Position numbers and translations under genes: made by a program. Under the pieces are notes generated by a model. The model worked only from the letters and a program-made list of their open reading frames with translations, had not been told where the DNA came from and searched no databases. DNA of 34,587 nucleotides from Paramacrobiotus richtersi (taxonomy: Eukaryota; Tardigrada; Eutardigrada; Parachela; Macrobiotidae), in assembly GCA_034698045.1 (NCBI GenBank), contig JAQGAU010000207.1, forward strand, positions 1 to 34,587. Direction: 5' to 3'. Positions 12,001 to 19,850 of this stretch are shown here, piece after piece (the first letter of the stretch is position 1; each line of letters opens with the position of its first letter).

Positions 12001-12574
12001 TTGTGTAAAGTACTGCAATACTCTTACTTACTATGGCTAAATGTGTCGAAAAGTCTCGCATGGTGAGACAGATACTCGCAATTCTTGCTTTTTTGTCTAG
12101 CATTTTTATCTTATTCTAGTATTATAATATTCTGCCTATCTGACTATAATCTAGAAATTGAAAAATCCTAAGGAAATTATGCAGTCTTCGTTCATTCCGT
12201 GTAACTTCTGGTAAAACATTTGGTATTACATGCAGGATGCGAAATGTACGAAATGCGGAAGTTCATTCTCCGTGGGAAACGTCCGTATTTACTGTCGGTT
12301 GGAAGGCTGCCCAAACTTTTACTGCGAGACTTGTGCAGGACCGAGTGCAAAAACGCCGAAAGGAAACCTGAAAAGAACCTGGAAGTGCGATAATTGTTCA
12401 TCGCAAGGACCAAGCCGACAAGCGCCCAAACGCCTTGCTTCTCTGGTAAAGAGAAGAACCAAAAAAAGCCAAAGCCGACTGCCGATTCTTCATCCTGAAT
12501 CGTTCCGGCATGGAGCTTCGCGTCACCCTTTGTTTCAACATTGCCTTTTTTGTATTACTGGCGTAGGTAGATAG
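5788..12574 (+). CDS. P-loop ATPase with C-terminal eight-Cys PHD-like zinc finger (8 exons, about 736 aa)
   Basis: Exons 5788-6067, 6427-6802, 8658-8934, 10385-11000, 11064-11186, 11382-11498, 11554-11636 and 12236-12574 join with matching phases at all seven junctions, total 2211 nt. Residues 119-126 are a Walker A loop (GDPNSGKS). IPILLHD at 163-169 is the Walker B-like strand, TCNLD around N207 a sensor-1-like strand, and MSRLVLIPF at 223-231 carries a conserved Arg after the core. From memory this resembles uncharacterised invertebrate proteins of the pattern HYE...CP...G-x-GSGKT...IDDP...TN...SRLLLIPF, distantly like DUF927/primase-helicase ATPases. Residues about 400-620 are polar linker. 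Cys 628, 631, 644, 649, 654, 657, 675 and 678 form the finger, followed by a basic KRxx tail suggesting nuclear location. The frame is intact, unlike the surrounding demethylase. ATG 5788 abuts a possible acceptor, so an upstream exon cannot be excluded. Role unknown; DNA-binding motor or transposition factor is inference. Confidence 0.75.
6427..6802 (+). CDS. ATPase gene exon 2 (Walker A and B)
   Basis: Acceptor TAACTGCAG, donor ATGG|GTAAGC, phases 1 and 2. Carries GMHYRLVLDNFDHCP, the GDPNSGKS loop, IPILLHDPSTPE and AIVTCNLDLL, the catalytic core order of a P-loop NTPase. Confidence 0.85.
6803..8657 (+). other. ATPase gene intron 2, no other gene seen
   Basis: A 1.86 kb intron. It holds a 17-bp direct duplication of TATAATGACCGGAGTG (about 7681-7714) and no convincing coding on either strand. 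Confidence 0.6.
8658..8934 (+). CDS. ATPase gene exon 3 (SR motif and helical domain)
   Basis: Acceptor TTTTTTGTTTAG and donor CGG|GTAAGC, phases 2 and 0. The junction codon gives TYG-MRCMSRLVLIPF, placing the conserved SR just after the core as in the related proteins I remember. The remainder is acidic and helical, ending YAFALR. Confidence 0.8.
8935..10384 (+). other. ATPase gene intron 3, no other gene seen
   Basis: A 1.45 kb intron. Open frames inside lack splice-site pairing or family resemblance. Confidence 0.55.
10385..11000 (+). CDS. ATPase gene exon 4
   Basis: Acceptor CTGCTTGCAG and donor GAAG|GTGGGA, phases 0 and 1. It has a basic stretch SPSKRKPIIKLKPPG, then a domain with MLIITVSQVQEYV and RCAVVPISIL strands. 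A GTATGT...CACAG segment at 10625-10720 (96 nt, divisible by three) could be an optional in-frame intron. I keep it as coding because it supplies a strand the related proteins seem to have. Confidence 0.7.
11064..11636 (+). CDS. ATPase gene exons 5-7 (polar linker)
   Basis: Three small exons (11064-11186, 11382-11498, 11554-11636) with acceptors GGCGCAG, TTGGTTTAG and TTCTCCAG and donors AAG|GTACTT, AGG|GTACAT and AAG|GTGTGC. They encode a Ser/Thr/Glu/Pro-rich linker (ERTTETVNQSTAETSEVPHP; VLDQSSHALQISVIEG; DNSDSQPTDSSVAVPENR). Every junction keeps frame. No domain recognised. Confidence 0.65.
12236..12574 (+). CDS. ATPase gene exon 8 (C8 PHD-like zinc finger)
   Basis: Acceptor TTACATGCAG, phase 0. 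It encodes C-x2-C-x12-C-x4-C-x4-C-x2-C-x17-C-x2-C. This has PHD-finger spacing, with Cys where PHD fingers have His. A basic tail (APKRLASLVKRRTKKSQ) follows. Stop at 12574. A donor-like CTG|GTAAAG at about 12447 leaves open another last exon. Confidence 0.8.
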   Translation, partial: DAKCTKCGSSFSVGNVRIYCRLEGCPNFYCETCAGPSAKTPKGNLKRTWKCDNCSSQGPSRQAPKRLASLVKRRTKKSQSRLPILHPESFRHGASRHPLFQHCLFCITGVGR

Positions 12575-12775
12575 GAACCATCTCAAGTGGATTAGTGCCG
12601 ATATTTCGATTAGCATCTTTATAAATTTACAATTGTTAGTTCAATGCATGCAGTACATACACATCTAACTGGCTTTTTTTCACAAAAACGGAACCTGTAT
12701 GAATGAGCAAACTTGTCCATGAAGGAACCACATTAGGTTTCTCTGACTTGCAGTAGTAAAAAATTATTACGTACC

Positions 12776-13130
12776 TTAACATAACGTAGCATAGCACTGT
12801 AGCATCCAACGGAAAAAGAGCAATGTATAATCAACCATTTTCGTAGCACTGTAGCAAATGTATCGCAATGTAGGGTAGCTCAGCACCGTAGCATGCAACA
12901 TAACAATGCATAACCGATTACTCCCAGTGCAGCGTATCCCACGTTTCGTGATACAACGTAGCGTAGCACTGTAGCAGCCACCATTAAAAAGCAACGCGTT
13001 TACCAGCATTTCAATTGCATTGAAGCACTAGTATAGTAATCTGACGTAGCGTAGCACTTTAGCAGTCATCACTGGAAGAACAATGTACAAGCAAACATTT
13101 CCATACCAGGGTAGCACCGGTATCGCAATC
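12776..13130 (-). repeat. Diverged GCTAC minisatellite units (inner part of right array)
   Basis: Read on the minus strand, units share GCTACAGTGCTACGCTACG and the CCAGTGCTACCCTGCTATGGAAA segment of the left 89-bp array, but with variable spacing and more substitutions. Confidence 0.85.
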
Positions 13131-13680
13131 TACCGTAGCGTGGTACTGTAGCGGCAGGCCCGGAAAAAGATAGAAATGTAACAAGGAATCACGGTAGCTG
13201 TCATAGCAGTGTATACCGTAGCGTAGCACCGTAGCGCCAGGTCCAGAAAAAGATGGATATGTAACAAGACATCACGGTAGCTTTCATAGCAGTGTATACC
13301 GTAGCGTAGCACTGTAGCGTCAGGTCCAGAAAAAGATGGATGTGTAACAAGACATCACGGTAGCTTTCATAGCAGTGTATACCGTAGCGTAGCACTGTAG
13401 CGGCAGGCCCGGAAAAAGATAGAAATGTAACAAGACATCACGGTAGCTTTCATAGCAGTGTATACCGTAGCGTAGCACTGTAGCGCCAGGTCCAGAAAAA
13501 GATGGATATGTAACAAGACATCACGGTAGCTTTCATAGCAGTGTATACCGTAGCGTAGCACTGTAGCGTCAGGTCCAGAAAAAGATGGATGTGTAACAAG
13601 ACATCACGGTAGCTTTCATAGCAGTGTATACCGTAGCGTAGCACTGTAGCGGCAGGCCCGGAAAAAGATAGAAATGTAAC
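13128..13680 (-). repeat. 83-bp minisatellite with a 249-bp higher-order unit (outer part of right array)
   Basis: GTATACCGTAGCGTAGCA recurs at 13211, 13294, 13377, 13460, 13543 and 13626, an exact 83-bp period. Three variants can be told apart by GGCAGGCCCGG..ATAGAAATG (C), GCCAGGTCCAG..ATGGATATG (A) and GTCAGGTCCAG..ATGGATGTG (B). They run C-A-B-C-A-B-C, so a 249-bp block is repeated. The long minus-strand frames here are translations of the repeat, not genes. Confidence 0.95.
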
Positions 13681-13722
13681 AAAGAATAACAGAAATACGG
13701 ACAAACACCGAGTTCCCCTTAC

Positions 13723-14009
13723 TGTAGGCGATGTACATCTTGGGCCCGAGATCGGGCGGGTGAAGTGATCGGGCGGGGGGGGGGGGGGGTAGGTGACAAG
13801 GTTCACGGAACCGGCGACGTGGGCGTAGTCGTTGATGGGCAGGGCGCGCATCGTGTCGGCGTGGTGGTCGGGCAGCTGCTCTTTAAAGGCGCTGTGCGTC
13901 GGCCAGTCCTGATCTTCAACAGTCGCGTCTCACCGCGCTTGTTCTTTAACCGTTCCATAATATACCACAGAACACTTAGCGTCGGCAGCAGCATGTCCTC
14001 CACCGCGTA
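13723..14009 (-). pseudogene. KDM3-like exon (pre-JmjC to start of JmjC)
   Basis: Reads MERLKNKRGETRLLKI, then DWPTHSAFKEQLP and INDYAHVAGSVNLVTY, a proline run, and FTRP followed by DLGPKMYIAY. The order matches KDM3 RLKNEKGE / DWPPGEDF / LPEYTRRDGKLNLA / RPDLGPKMYNAY. The frame slips by one base near 13909 (before DWP) and again near 13755 (after FTRP). The donor ACA|GTAAGG lies at 13723/13722, phase 1. The likely acceptor is TAG at 14010-14012. The poly-G tract 13775-13789 is read in frame as the proline run. Confidence 0.8.
13775..13789. repeat. Poly-G tract (15 bp)
   Basis: Fifteen consecutive G on the plus strand, read on the minus strand as an in-frame proline run in the KDM3-like exon where relatives have a short LPEYF-type segment. 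Length may vary between alleles or be unreliable in assembly. Confidence 0.9.
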
Positions 14010-14869
14010 CTACGTCTCTTGTGTAATTATTAATAAATAAGCTATTTAACATTTTATAAATAAAGTAATTTCATATAAAAAAGGAAATATTCATTAACAA
14101 AGTATTAATTCCCTATCAATATTTATCAGTTCAATTATGAACAAGAAACGTCATCGGGCTAGCTGCTGCCCCACCAATTCAAGTAACAGAGTATTAAACC
14201 AATTAAACAAACTGTTCGTTCTAACAGAATTTTCTCCAGTACCGTCACTGCACAGAGACACTGACAACCCGGAAGGTGCTAGCAGTACGTCAAGGTCAAG
14301 CGTGCCATGTAACTTCGCACCGGTTGAGTCAATAATCCACATGTCATGTAGACAATGGACCCGATCGGATCGGCACCATACACAGCTGCTCGTCGAATTG
14401 TTCACGCTTCTTTTCGACGCTGTGTCTCAAAGTCCACCTAGTTTCTGTTGACGGGTGCAATGTTAACAAGGGAAGACAGTCAGAGCTCGAATAAACCTTC
14501 TGATCTGTAGATTAGCTGTTTTCCGATTCACTGGAAGTCTGGAACGAAGTCAAGTCCACTTCACATGCAGTAGACCGGTATTGGCATTTAATTCGCGGAG
14601 TTATTGTGTGTACTTTCGTCTAATTTCCTATTTCAAAATCCAAAGAATCCAAAAATGTCCACTAGCCAGCGAAGTTTCTACTGAAGAGTCTGGCTACTGT
14701 GGTGGCATAATGATAATCGGATGAGACGCAGAGGATCAATGGCGGGGATCATATCTGGTTCTCACTAACGATCTTCGCCCGAACTGGTTGTTTCCGGACT
14801 TCTCTTCGAACACCGCTCTTTAGCACGCACCCCACTGAGAATTATTTGACTGCCCATTTCCATTTCCAG
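14010..14869. other. No supported gene; one 104-codon ATG frame
   Basis: An ATG frame at 14137-14451 (+) begins MNKKRHRASCCPTNSSN and is Ser/Pro-rich. It might be a first exon for the exon at 14870, but I could not find a phase-matched donor I trust. Further KDM3-like exons were not found here on the minus strand. Confidence 0.35.
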
Positions 14870-15121
14870 CCGGCATTTCCAACCATATCGATCAGGATCG
14901 TGATCGCAATGGACCGTGGAACTTTATTGGCAAACCCGCCGGTTTTACCAATACTGTTGGCCATGGCCCATTGTCTGTCGACACCCATCGTGGACTTGCG
15001 CGCGAACCAGTATCCCACCTCAATCGGGGGCCCAGTGCACAAGTCAGGGCAGCGAATACGTGGCATTACTCACCGCCGAGCTATCGCCGTGCACGGTGCA
15101 CACCAAACGCTTATCCAGTTG
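14870..15121 (+). CDS. Internal exon of an unrecognised gene
   Basis: The exon has a strong acceptor (CATTTCCATTTCCAG) and donor (GTTG|GTAAGC), is open for 83 codons and enters with two bases of a split codon. It reads GISNHIDQDRDRNGPWNFIG, then KPAGFTNTVGHGPLSVDTHR and NTWHYSPPSYRRARCTPNAY. The composition (N, G, P, R, H, W) is protein-like and unlike the AT-rich surroundings. No signal peptide or known motif is visible. I could not pair it with neighbouring exons and do not recognise the family. Confidence 0.55.
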
Positions 15122-16209
15122 GTAAGCAAATACACTGTATATATAACGTGCTGCTGATTGGGTGGACCGTGGACCGGTACGGTTACTGACGTACTATTTC
15201 TAACGCAACGGATCCGTAACATACCCCAATTATTGCGTTATTTATTATTTTTTTTTTTGTATTTAACTGTAATCTTCGTCTTCAAATCCTCCACAACGGA
15301 CAGGAATTTGACGCATTTATTTATTTATTTTGGTTGTAGTACAAGTTTTTCATCTGTAACTTTTCCAGACAGACGTTTTTTCAGTTTATCATACTGAATT
15401 TCATTACCATTATTCATATAGCGGTTTGGTGTTACTTTATCCAATTTTGTTTGTCAAATTAGTCTTGCTACCTAGCGGTACACATTTTCTTCTTGTTTAA
15501 TCATTTTCGTTGTTCCTATTTATCCTTCGATAATCATTTTTTGCATAACACAAAACACTAGTAATACAGCTTAGAACAGTCCTTACACAAAGGCACATTC
15601 AGAGTAAGCCCCTTCCCCTGGAACCGCGGCACATCTTGATTGAAGCTGATCGGCTTCCGGTACTCAATACAATACACGATTCCACTTGCAGAAACGAGAT
15701 GATAACACGGTCAGTTTCGTCAGAATCTAAGAAACGATCGATTTTTGACTGTGAATCTCTGTATCTGGATTCCTGTAATTGCCTGTACATGTATGAAAAC
15801 TGTTAGGATGCGCGCCGTGAAAAGAATGAACATTTGGTTCAGTCGGCAGAGTTCCCGGTAGTACCATAACGGCTAACAAACTCATGTACAACACATTTTA
15901 GCGGGATCCGTCACGTACAGCTAGCATGTGAGGGCCAAATTGTTTCATATCTTGAAACTTTGCTTGGAACTACAGTGCGCGTTCACGTTGTCCTATCGGT
16001 GCATCGTCATGGTTAATAATACTATCATATCGGGAGCACCACCTGTGGACTTGACAGCCATGATATCACGTTTGCAGTCAACTGTGTAGCCATGTATTCG
16101 GTTACTGGAAAGGCTATACGAGCAGGCTCGTACTGGAGCAGTAAAAACACCAACAGTGCAGTATCTGTAATTGATACCGTGGTTGAATGGCTGGTTCATC
16201 TCCAAAGAA
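15122..16209. other. No gene recognised
   Basis: Mostly AT-rich with a T-run near 15249-15260. Short frames near 15970-16090 (MVNNTIISGAPPVD) have no support. Any upstream exon of the kinase is not visible to me. Confidence 0.5.
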
Positions 16210-16410
16210 ATGGACGAGGACGGCGTTCTTGCCCAATGTTTTGGCAATACTTCTTTGAAGTATTCCAAAACGGAACTTATCGGGCGTGGTACGTTTGGAT
16301 CGGTCTTCAAAGCAAGGGTCGAAAAGTCAGTAAAGAATTCGCCCTTGGAAGATGGCCAAGTGCACACTCCGGAAGATCAGAATGAGTATGTTGCAGTAAA
16401 AGAGATCATC
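16210..16410 (+). pseudogene. Protein kinase exon, first half (glycine loop and catalytic Lys)
   Basis: From ATG 16210 the frame reads MDEDGVLAQCFGN, then KTELIGRGTFGSVFKARV and EYVAVKEII. GRGTFGSV is the nucleotide-binding G-loop (GxGxFGxV) and VAVK holds the ATP-contacting lysine, kinase subdomains I-II. The exon is cut at 16410 by the DNA transposon. The reading frame resumes exactly after one copy of the ATCATC duplication at 22364-22369. An STE/MAP3K-like or other Ser/Thr kinase is possible; subfamily unresolved. Unless the insertion is spliced out, the encoded kinase is truncated. Confidence 0.85.
16405..16410. repeat. Target-site duplication, left copy
   Basis: ATCATC directly precedes the TATGGCGCGCC terminus; the same six bases follow the right terminus at 22364-22369. 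Confidence 0.85.
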
Positions 16411-16457
16411 TATGGCGCGCCCGGGTCGTCAAAAGGTAACAGTTCTTTAGAGAACGA
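16411..16457 (+). repeat. Left terminal inverted repeat
   Basis: TATGGCGCGCC, then GGGTCGTCAAAAGG, then ACAGTTCTTTAGAGA. It pairs with 22317-22363 in reverse complement with about four mismatches in the first 40 bp. Confidence 0.9.
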
Positions 16458-16712
16458 ATTTTCCAGAGAGCTATTTCGACAGTAAGCAGATTTTTCATTA
16501 AAACCTGATTACTCTTTAAAGACTTATGCAAAGAACTGAGACGACACGAATTTTTTTAAAGAACTCGCGCGACAGGTCTTTCGACAAGTACTGCGGTTTC
16601 AAGACGCCGACAAGTGTTTGGATAGCTGTTCATGCCAACAACTTTTCTTGACTGCTCGTTAAAGATCCACTCTCTAAAGAGCTCTTACAGACTTTATCTT
16701 TAAAGAACTGTC
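16440..16712. repeat. Left subterminal TCTTTAAAGA-type motif cluster
   Basis: At least six near-palindromic words built on TCTTTAAAGAACT occur here (for example CTCTTTAAAGACT, TTTTTAAAGAACT, CTCTAAAGAGCTCTT, ATCTTTAAAGAACTG). Such clusters are typical transposase-binding sites. Confidence 0.75.
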
Positions 16713-17064
16713 TAAACTGCAAGTTAAGGATGTTTGCTAGTTAGTGCTTGTGTGCTGCAACGACATTGAACACGTTGAATGTGCCCTGGACAGATGTAGA
16801 CACAGAAGCAGCTTGAAACGATGAACAATGCTGAACATACAACTCCATACAAACGAACTTAACTGCGTCCTCCTTTGAAGCGGATGTCGAACACCAGCTC
16901 TGCATTTAAGATTACCGGACCAGGAAAGCATGTCATTCGTTATTAAACCCATGAAAATCGCACATCGGTTTCGTGTCTTCATTTAAGTGACAATCTCTAT
17001 CCGAGCGTCGGTGATAAATTATAATCTGTGAGAAATGTTCAAGTTTGCGAGATGATTGGAACGT

Positions 17065-17556
17065 TTAATTTTGACGACATTTATTACAGATTATTAAATC
17101 AGTAATTTCCGTATGGTCGCCATATTTTATGCAACGCCAAATTCTCCTATCCCCCATGGAGCCCATTCGGGAGCAGGCCAGCTCCGCCTCCTCCCAGGGC
17201 AACTGCCCTGTGCCGCCACCCCCACCAGTCGAGACTGCCCCCTCGTCGCGGCACCCTCCCGACCGCGTAACGTACCCTTGACCGCGCCCTGGCGTACCTG
17301 ACCTGAAACCGCCTACGAGGGAGGACCGTGGGCCGGTCGAGACGCCACCGGCGGCGTTCAGTGCCTTACGCCACTGGGGACAGCCGCGGGTGCCAAAGCT
17401 GAAACCCGAGCCTAACTGCAATTGGGCATGAGTATTGTCGACGGGAAGGTACAGACCTCCAGTTGGACCGGCGCCAAGATGACCGTTTCCGGTACATTTG
17501 ATAAGCAAAATTATTAAATTTGTACTCTTCGTTTTAATTGCCTGGTTTTTCTTCAA
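17065..17556 (-). CDS. GC-rich, Gly-rich open frame inside the transposon (uncertain)
   Basis: A 163-codon minus frame whose central part (about 17140-17490) is sharply GC-rich against AT-rich surroundings and reads GAGPTGGLYLPVDNTHAQ, FGTRGCPQWRKALNAAGG and SRMGSMGDRRIWR. The high-GC block resembles captured host exon sequence more than transposon filler. No domain recognised, and no clear splice sites. The ATG-side and tail-side residues are AT-rich and probably not coding. Confidence 0.35.
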   Translation of the reverse strand: MKKNQAIKTKSTNLIILLIKCTGNGHLGAGPTGGLYLPVDNTHAQLQLGSGFSFGTRGCPQWRKALNAAGGVSTGPRSSLVGGFRSGTPGRGQGYVTRSGGCRDEGAVSTGGGGGTGQLPWEEAELACSRMGSMGDRRIWRCIKYGDHTEITDLIICNKCRQN

Positions 17557-17689
17557 TAGTGTACCGTAATATTAATATAATAATTGTTTAATTACTATAT
17601 CGAATCAGAATTTGATAGCAATTATGTTGACCATTGTTTTAGAATTAAAAAAGGATTAACTACTCTGAATGTGTGTTGCCTGGTACCGG

Positions 17690-18265
17690 CCTACAATTAA
17701 TCTCCGATCGTTTCGTATTTGTAGTAATAACTCCGCCACCTGGCAAAATGCGCAACTCCATGCACCTGACCCGCAATCGCCATGTACGGCTGCCCCATCA
17801 GTCGCGTCCACCCGTTGCGCATCTCCGACCACTAGTTCACCACCGGCTCCCCGTGCCTCGATTATACCGCCATTTATTTCAGATTTTCACTCCCTTCAAG
17901 CTCCTCCCCTTCCCCGTCCCGATGGACAGCACATCCCACGTGGACGTGAAACTAGTGGTGTCATTCCAGGCCAGTGGAAATTTGTGCCGAAGTTGTTCTT
18001 TGGCAAGGTGACCCGGGTGTGCGTGTGGACGGCGGCACATGGACTGGATGGAGGTTACGGATGTGGTAGCTGATCCGGAATTGCGAACCGCGCAGGAGGT
18101 CATGTGGCGAACGGAACTGCGGGAGCAGGCTGATCGGCATGCCTGCGAAGACGGGCGAAGAGCGCGGAGTAAGAAGGGATTTGTGCGGGTGCCGGGGCTG
18201 CAGTATTCGTAGCTGGGCTGTTGTTTCCTCGATTATACGGCACATTCAGCGAAAATTCAAAATTT
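17690..18265 (+). pseudogene. Coding-like dispersed repeat, copy 1
   Basis: A GC-rich block similar over about 550 bp to the minus strand of 33900-34450. Shared translated strings on this strand include PISRVHPL, FTTGSPCLDY-like sequence, TSHVDVKL, KF(V/A)PKLFFG, TRVCV and TDVVADPEL, followed by KKGFVRV. Similarity continues into a shared tail (TGTTTCCTCGATTATACGGC versus its partner). The protein is not recognised. Neither copy holds one frame through the block. It lies inside the 5953-bp transposon. Confidence 0.5.
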
Positions 18266-19109
18266 TTACCGACTATTAATTTAGTAATAAGCTAAAAGCT
18301 AGAATTTTTCAAATTTTGGTAAATGTTTGGGTCAGAAAAACATAACTACAAGGTCTGATATGGACCCAATAAAAACGCACGATAATTTTAAATGTGTCTG
18401 CGGATGTTTTATTAGTTTTGAATTTATTTTTTATATTGTGCTGCTGCTGTGTTGACAAATTTGCTTATGTTACCTTCTCAGAGTACTCTGGAGATTTTAA
18501 AGAAACCTCCAAGTCAGCGGTTTTTGCTTCCCACCCTGGCAGCCGGGACAGAGTTACAGCTGTGTGGAACGGATCAAGGAAAGTTTGGATGGTATGGCGG
18601 AAGTCATTTTTTTGTTAAATCGAAGAGAAAACTAGCGGTTTTATTCATGAATATTTTCCTGTTTACGACATCAGATTTCTGCTACGCTTTATTTCGTGTT
18701 TTGTTGTTTATTAAAGTAAATATAAGTTAATTCCACTCTCTACGTAGTCCTGCTTTTTTCGACTTTTACAGAGAATTCTTTGTGATTTTTATGAAGGAAT
18801 CATTTGGTGGTTCGATTTCTTTAGAAATTGCTTTTGGCTCTTTTGTAGAAGCTTACCGCTTATTCCGAGTGGGGCGGCGATGGCGATGATTTTGCCCGTA
18901 AACTACCAGTAGCCCGTACGTACAGTCAGTAAACTGGACGTGAGCTATCGCTCCGTGGAATATTTCCTGAAAAGTCCATCCAGGCTGTTTAGCAATGCGG
19001 AACTAACTAAGCACGGCAGTCGCCGACGTAAGGTCAGTCAGCCAGTATAATTATCCGGGAACATGACTACATTTCTGGTACATAACAATGTCAATAACCA
19101 CAAAACAAA
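18266..19109. other. Transposon interior, no gene recognised
   Basis: AT-rich. A short frame at 18449-18620 (MLTNLLMLPSQSTLEILKKP) has a possible acceptor TTCTCAG but no further support. Confidence 0.4.
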
Positions 19110-19650
19110 ATAGAAAAATAAAACTATTATTAACCATAAAAATCGTACAAAATCTCTTTTGAAGTACGGAGTAATTTTCTGAAAAACTGAACAAAATTTA
19201 TTGTGTTGGTTTGATTTCGTATGTTTAGTAACATCAGTAACTGAAAATCTGCGGCGGTGATTGTATCAACTGTTACTGTAGTAACTTTTATGGACCGCGA
19301 CTGAACATCTCTACACTGACCGTGAAATGCGCGAGAGCCGCAGTCCGCCCGTGTACAGCCGGCGGCAGATTACAGTACTGGTGGTGAATTAAATTGTTTT
19401 CTCAACGTCAACATGACGGTGGAGAAAACCGGAGTTTAAACATTACTCCTTATCGGCCGCAGGTTGGTACAACTGATAATTCTTTTTTCATACATGTTTT
19501 TTGTTTGCGATTAGCGTAGGCTTCCAATAGTGTCTGTTTCGCTGCTGCATTAGTTCAAAAAGCATTTTCCGTTCTAGCATTAAGTATTATCCTTATTTTT
19601 ATTCCCGTTCGAAGGCGGAGCATATCCGACGAATTTTTATCGAACACTCG

Positions 19651-19850
19651 ATGCCCTTGACGAAGACCGGAACGGTGGCTGAATTTCAAGGACATGAAAG
19701 GTATGCCAAGGTTTGTGGCCTGTTCCACGCGCATGAATGTGGCGCTGACCCGAGGGCGTTTTGTCATGACGGTTGCCTCGGTATCCGTTTGTCCTGGCGT
19801 ACTTCAAGTACTGTATGAACCGTGGGCTGCTTTGGCATCAAATAAAAATA
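19651..19850 (+). pseudogene. UPF1-like SF1 helicase C-terminal fragment, left arm
   Basis: GTVAEFQGHER (from about 19669) matches SF1B motif V (VDAFQGxE). About 60 bp on, in another frame, RMNVALTRGRFVM (about 19728-19770) matches motif VI (RxNVALTRAR). GLLWHQ-like sequence downstream matches the LW(R/H)H region after motif VI in UPF1/ZNFX1-type helicases. In the intact family these motifs close the second RecA-like lobe. Here the fragment lacks the first lobe and is out of frame, so it is a remnant. Upstream TFEGGAYPTNFYRTLDALDE may also be part of it. Confidence 0.65.

Larger units (their letters stand above)
4950..13700 (+). mobile_element. Putative novel mobile element: ATPase-zinc-finger gene between inverted minisatellite arrays
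   Basis: One complete plus-strand gene (5788-12574) is flanked on both sides by arrays of the same repeat in opposite orientation: GCTACAGTGCTACGCTACGG on the plus strand at 5068-5580 and on the minus strand at 12776-13680. The whole block sits inside one intron of the minus-strand KDM3-like gene, about 20-120 bp from the exons on each side. Inverted repetitive ends around a single ATPase gene suggest a transposon. I could not define exact termini, a target-site duplication or a DDE-type transposase. The alternative is a host gene with incidental minisatellites in a rearranged locus. Confidence 0.5.
4100..14009 (-). pseudogene. KDM3-like JmjC histone demethylase, C-terminal exons, probably a pseudogene
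   Basis: Four minus-strand exons match the JmjC region and tail of KDM3/JHDM2-type lysine demethylases, nuclear Fe(II)/2-oxoglutarate enzymes acting on H3K9 methylation. In gene order they lie at 14009-13723, 4949-4748, 4525-4391 and 4150-4100. Recognisable strings are RLKNKRGET, DWPTHSAFKEQLP, FTRP, DPIHTQEAFLDGPKRRR, VQFEGDAIFIPAGAPH, CIKVAEDFVSPEHL and the tail IKNILFQAVK. Outer junction phases agree. The locus looks dead or dying. The first exon has two single-base losses, the GAPH exon has lost two G at its donor, and I could not find the exon carrying the iron-binding HxD (the NLHLDVSDA region in the family) between 4949 and 13723. That intron is filled by the ATPase element. Assembly indel errors could mimic the small lesions but not the missing exon. 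Confidence 0.8.

Noticed and set aside
13130-13851. Several overlapping minus-strand frames with repeated LLRYGIHCYESYRDVLLHIH
   Set aside because: They are translations of the 83-bp minisatellite, whose 249-bp block is divisible by three; no gene is implied. Only the upstream DWPTHSAF part belongs to a real exon.
14151-14405. Minus frame with HCLHDMW as an upstream KDM3 exon (LLCLHDP)
   Set aside because: Only a few residues agree and the following sequence has no KDM3 likeness.
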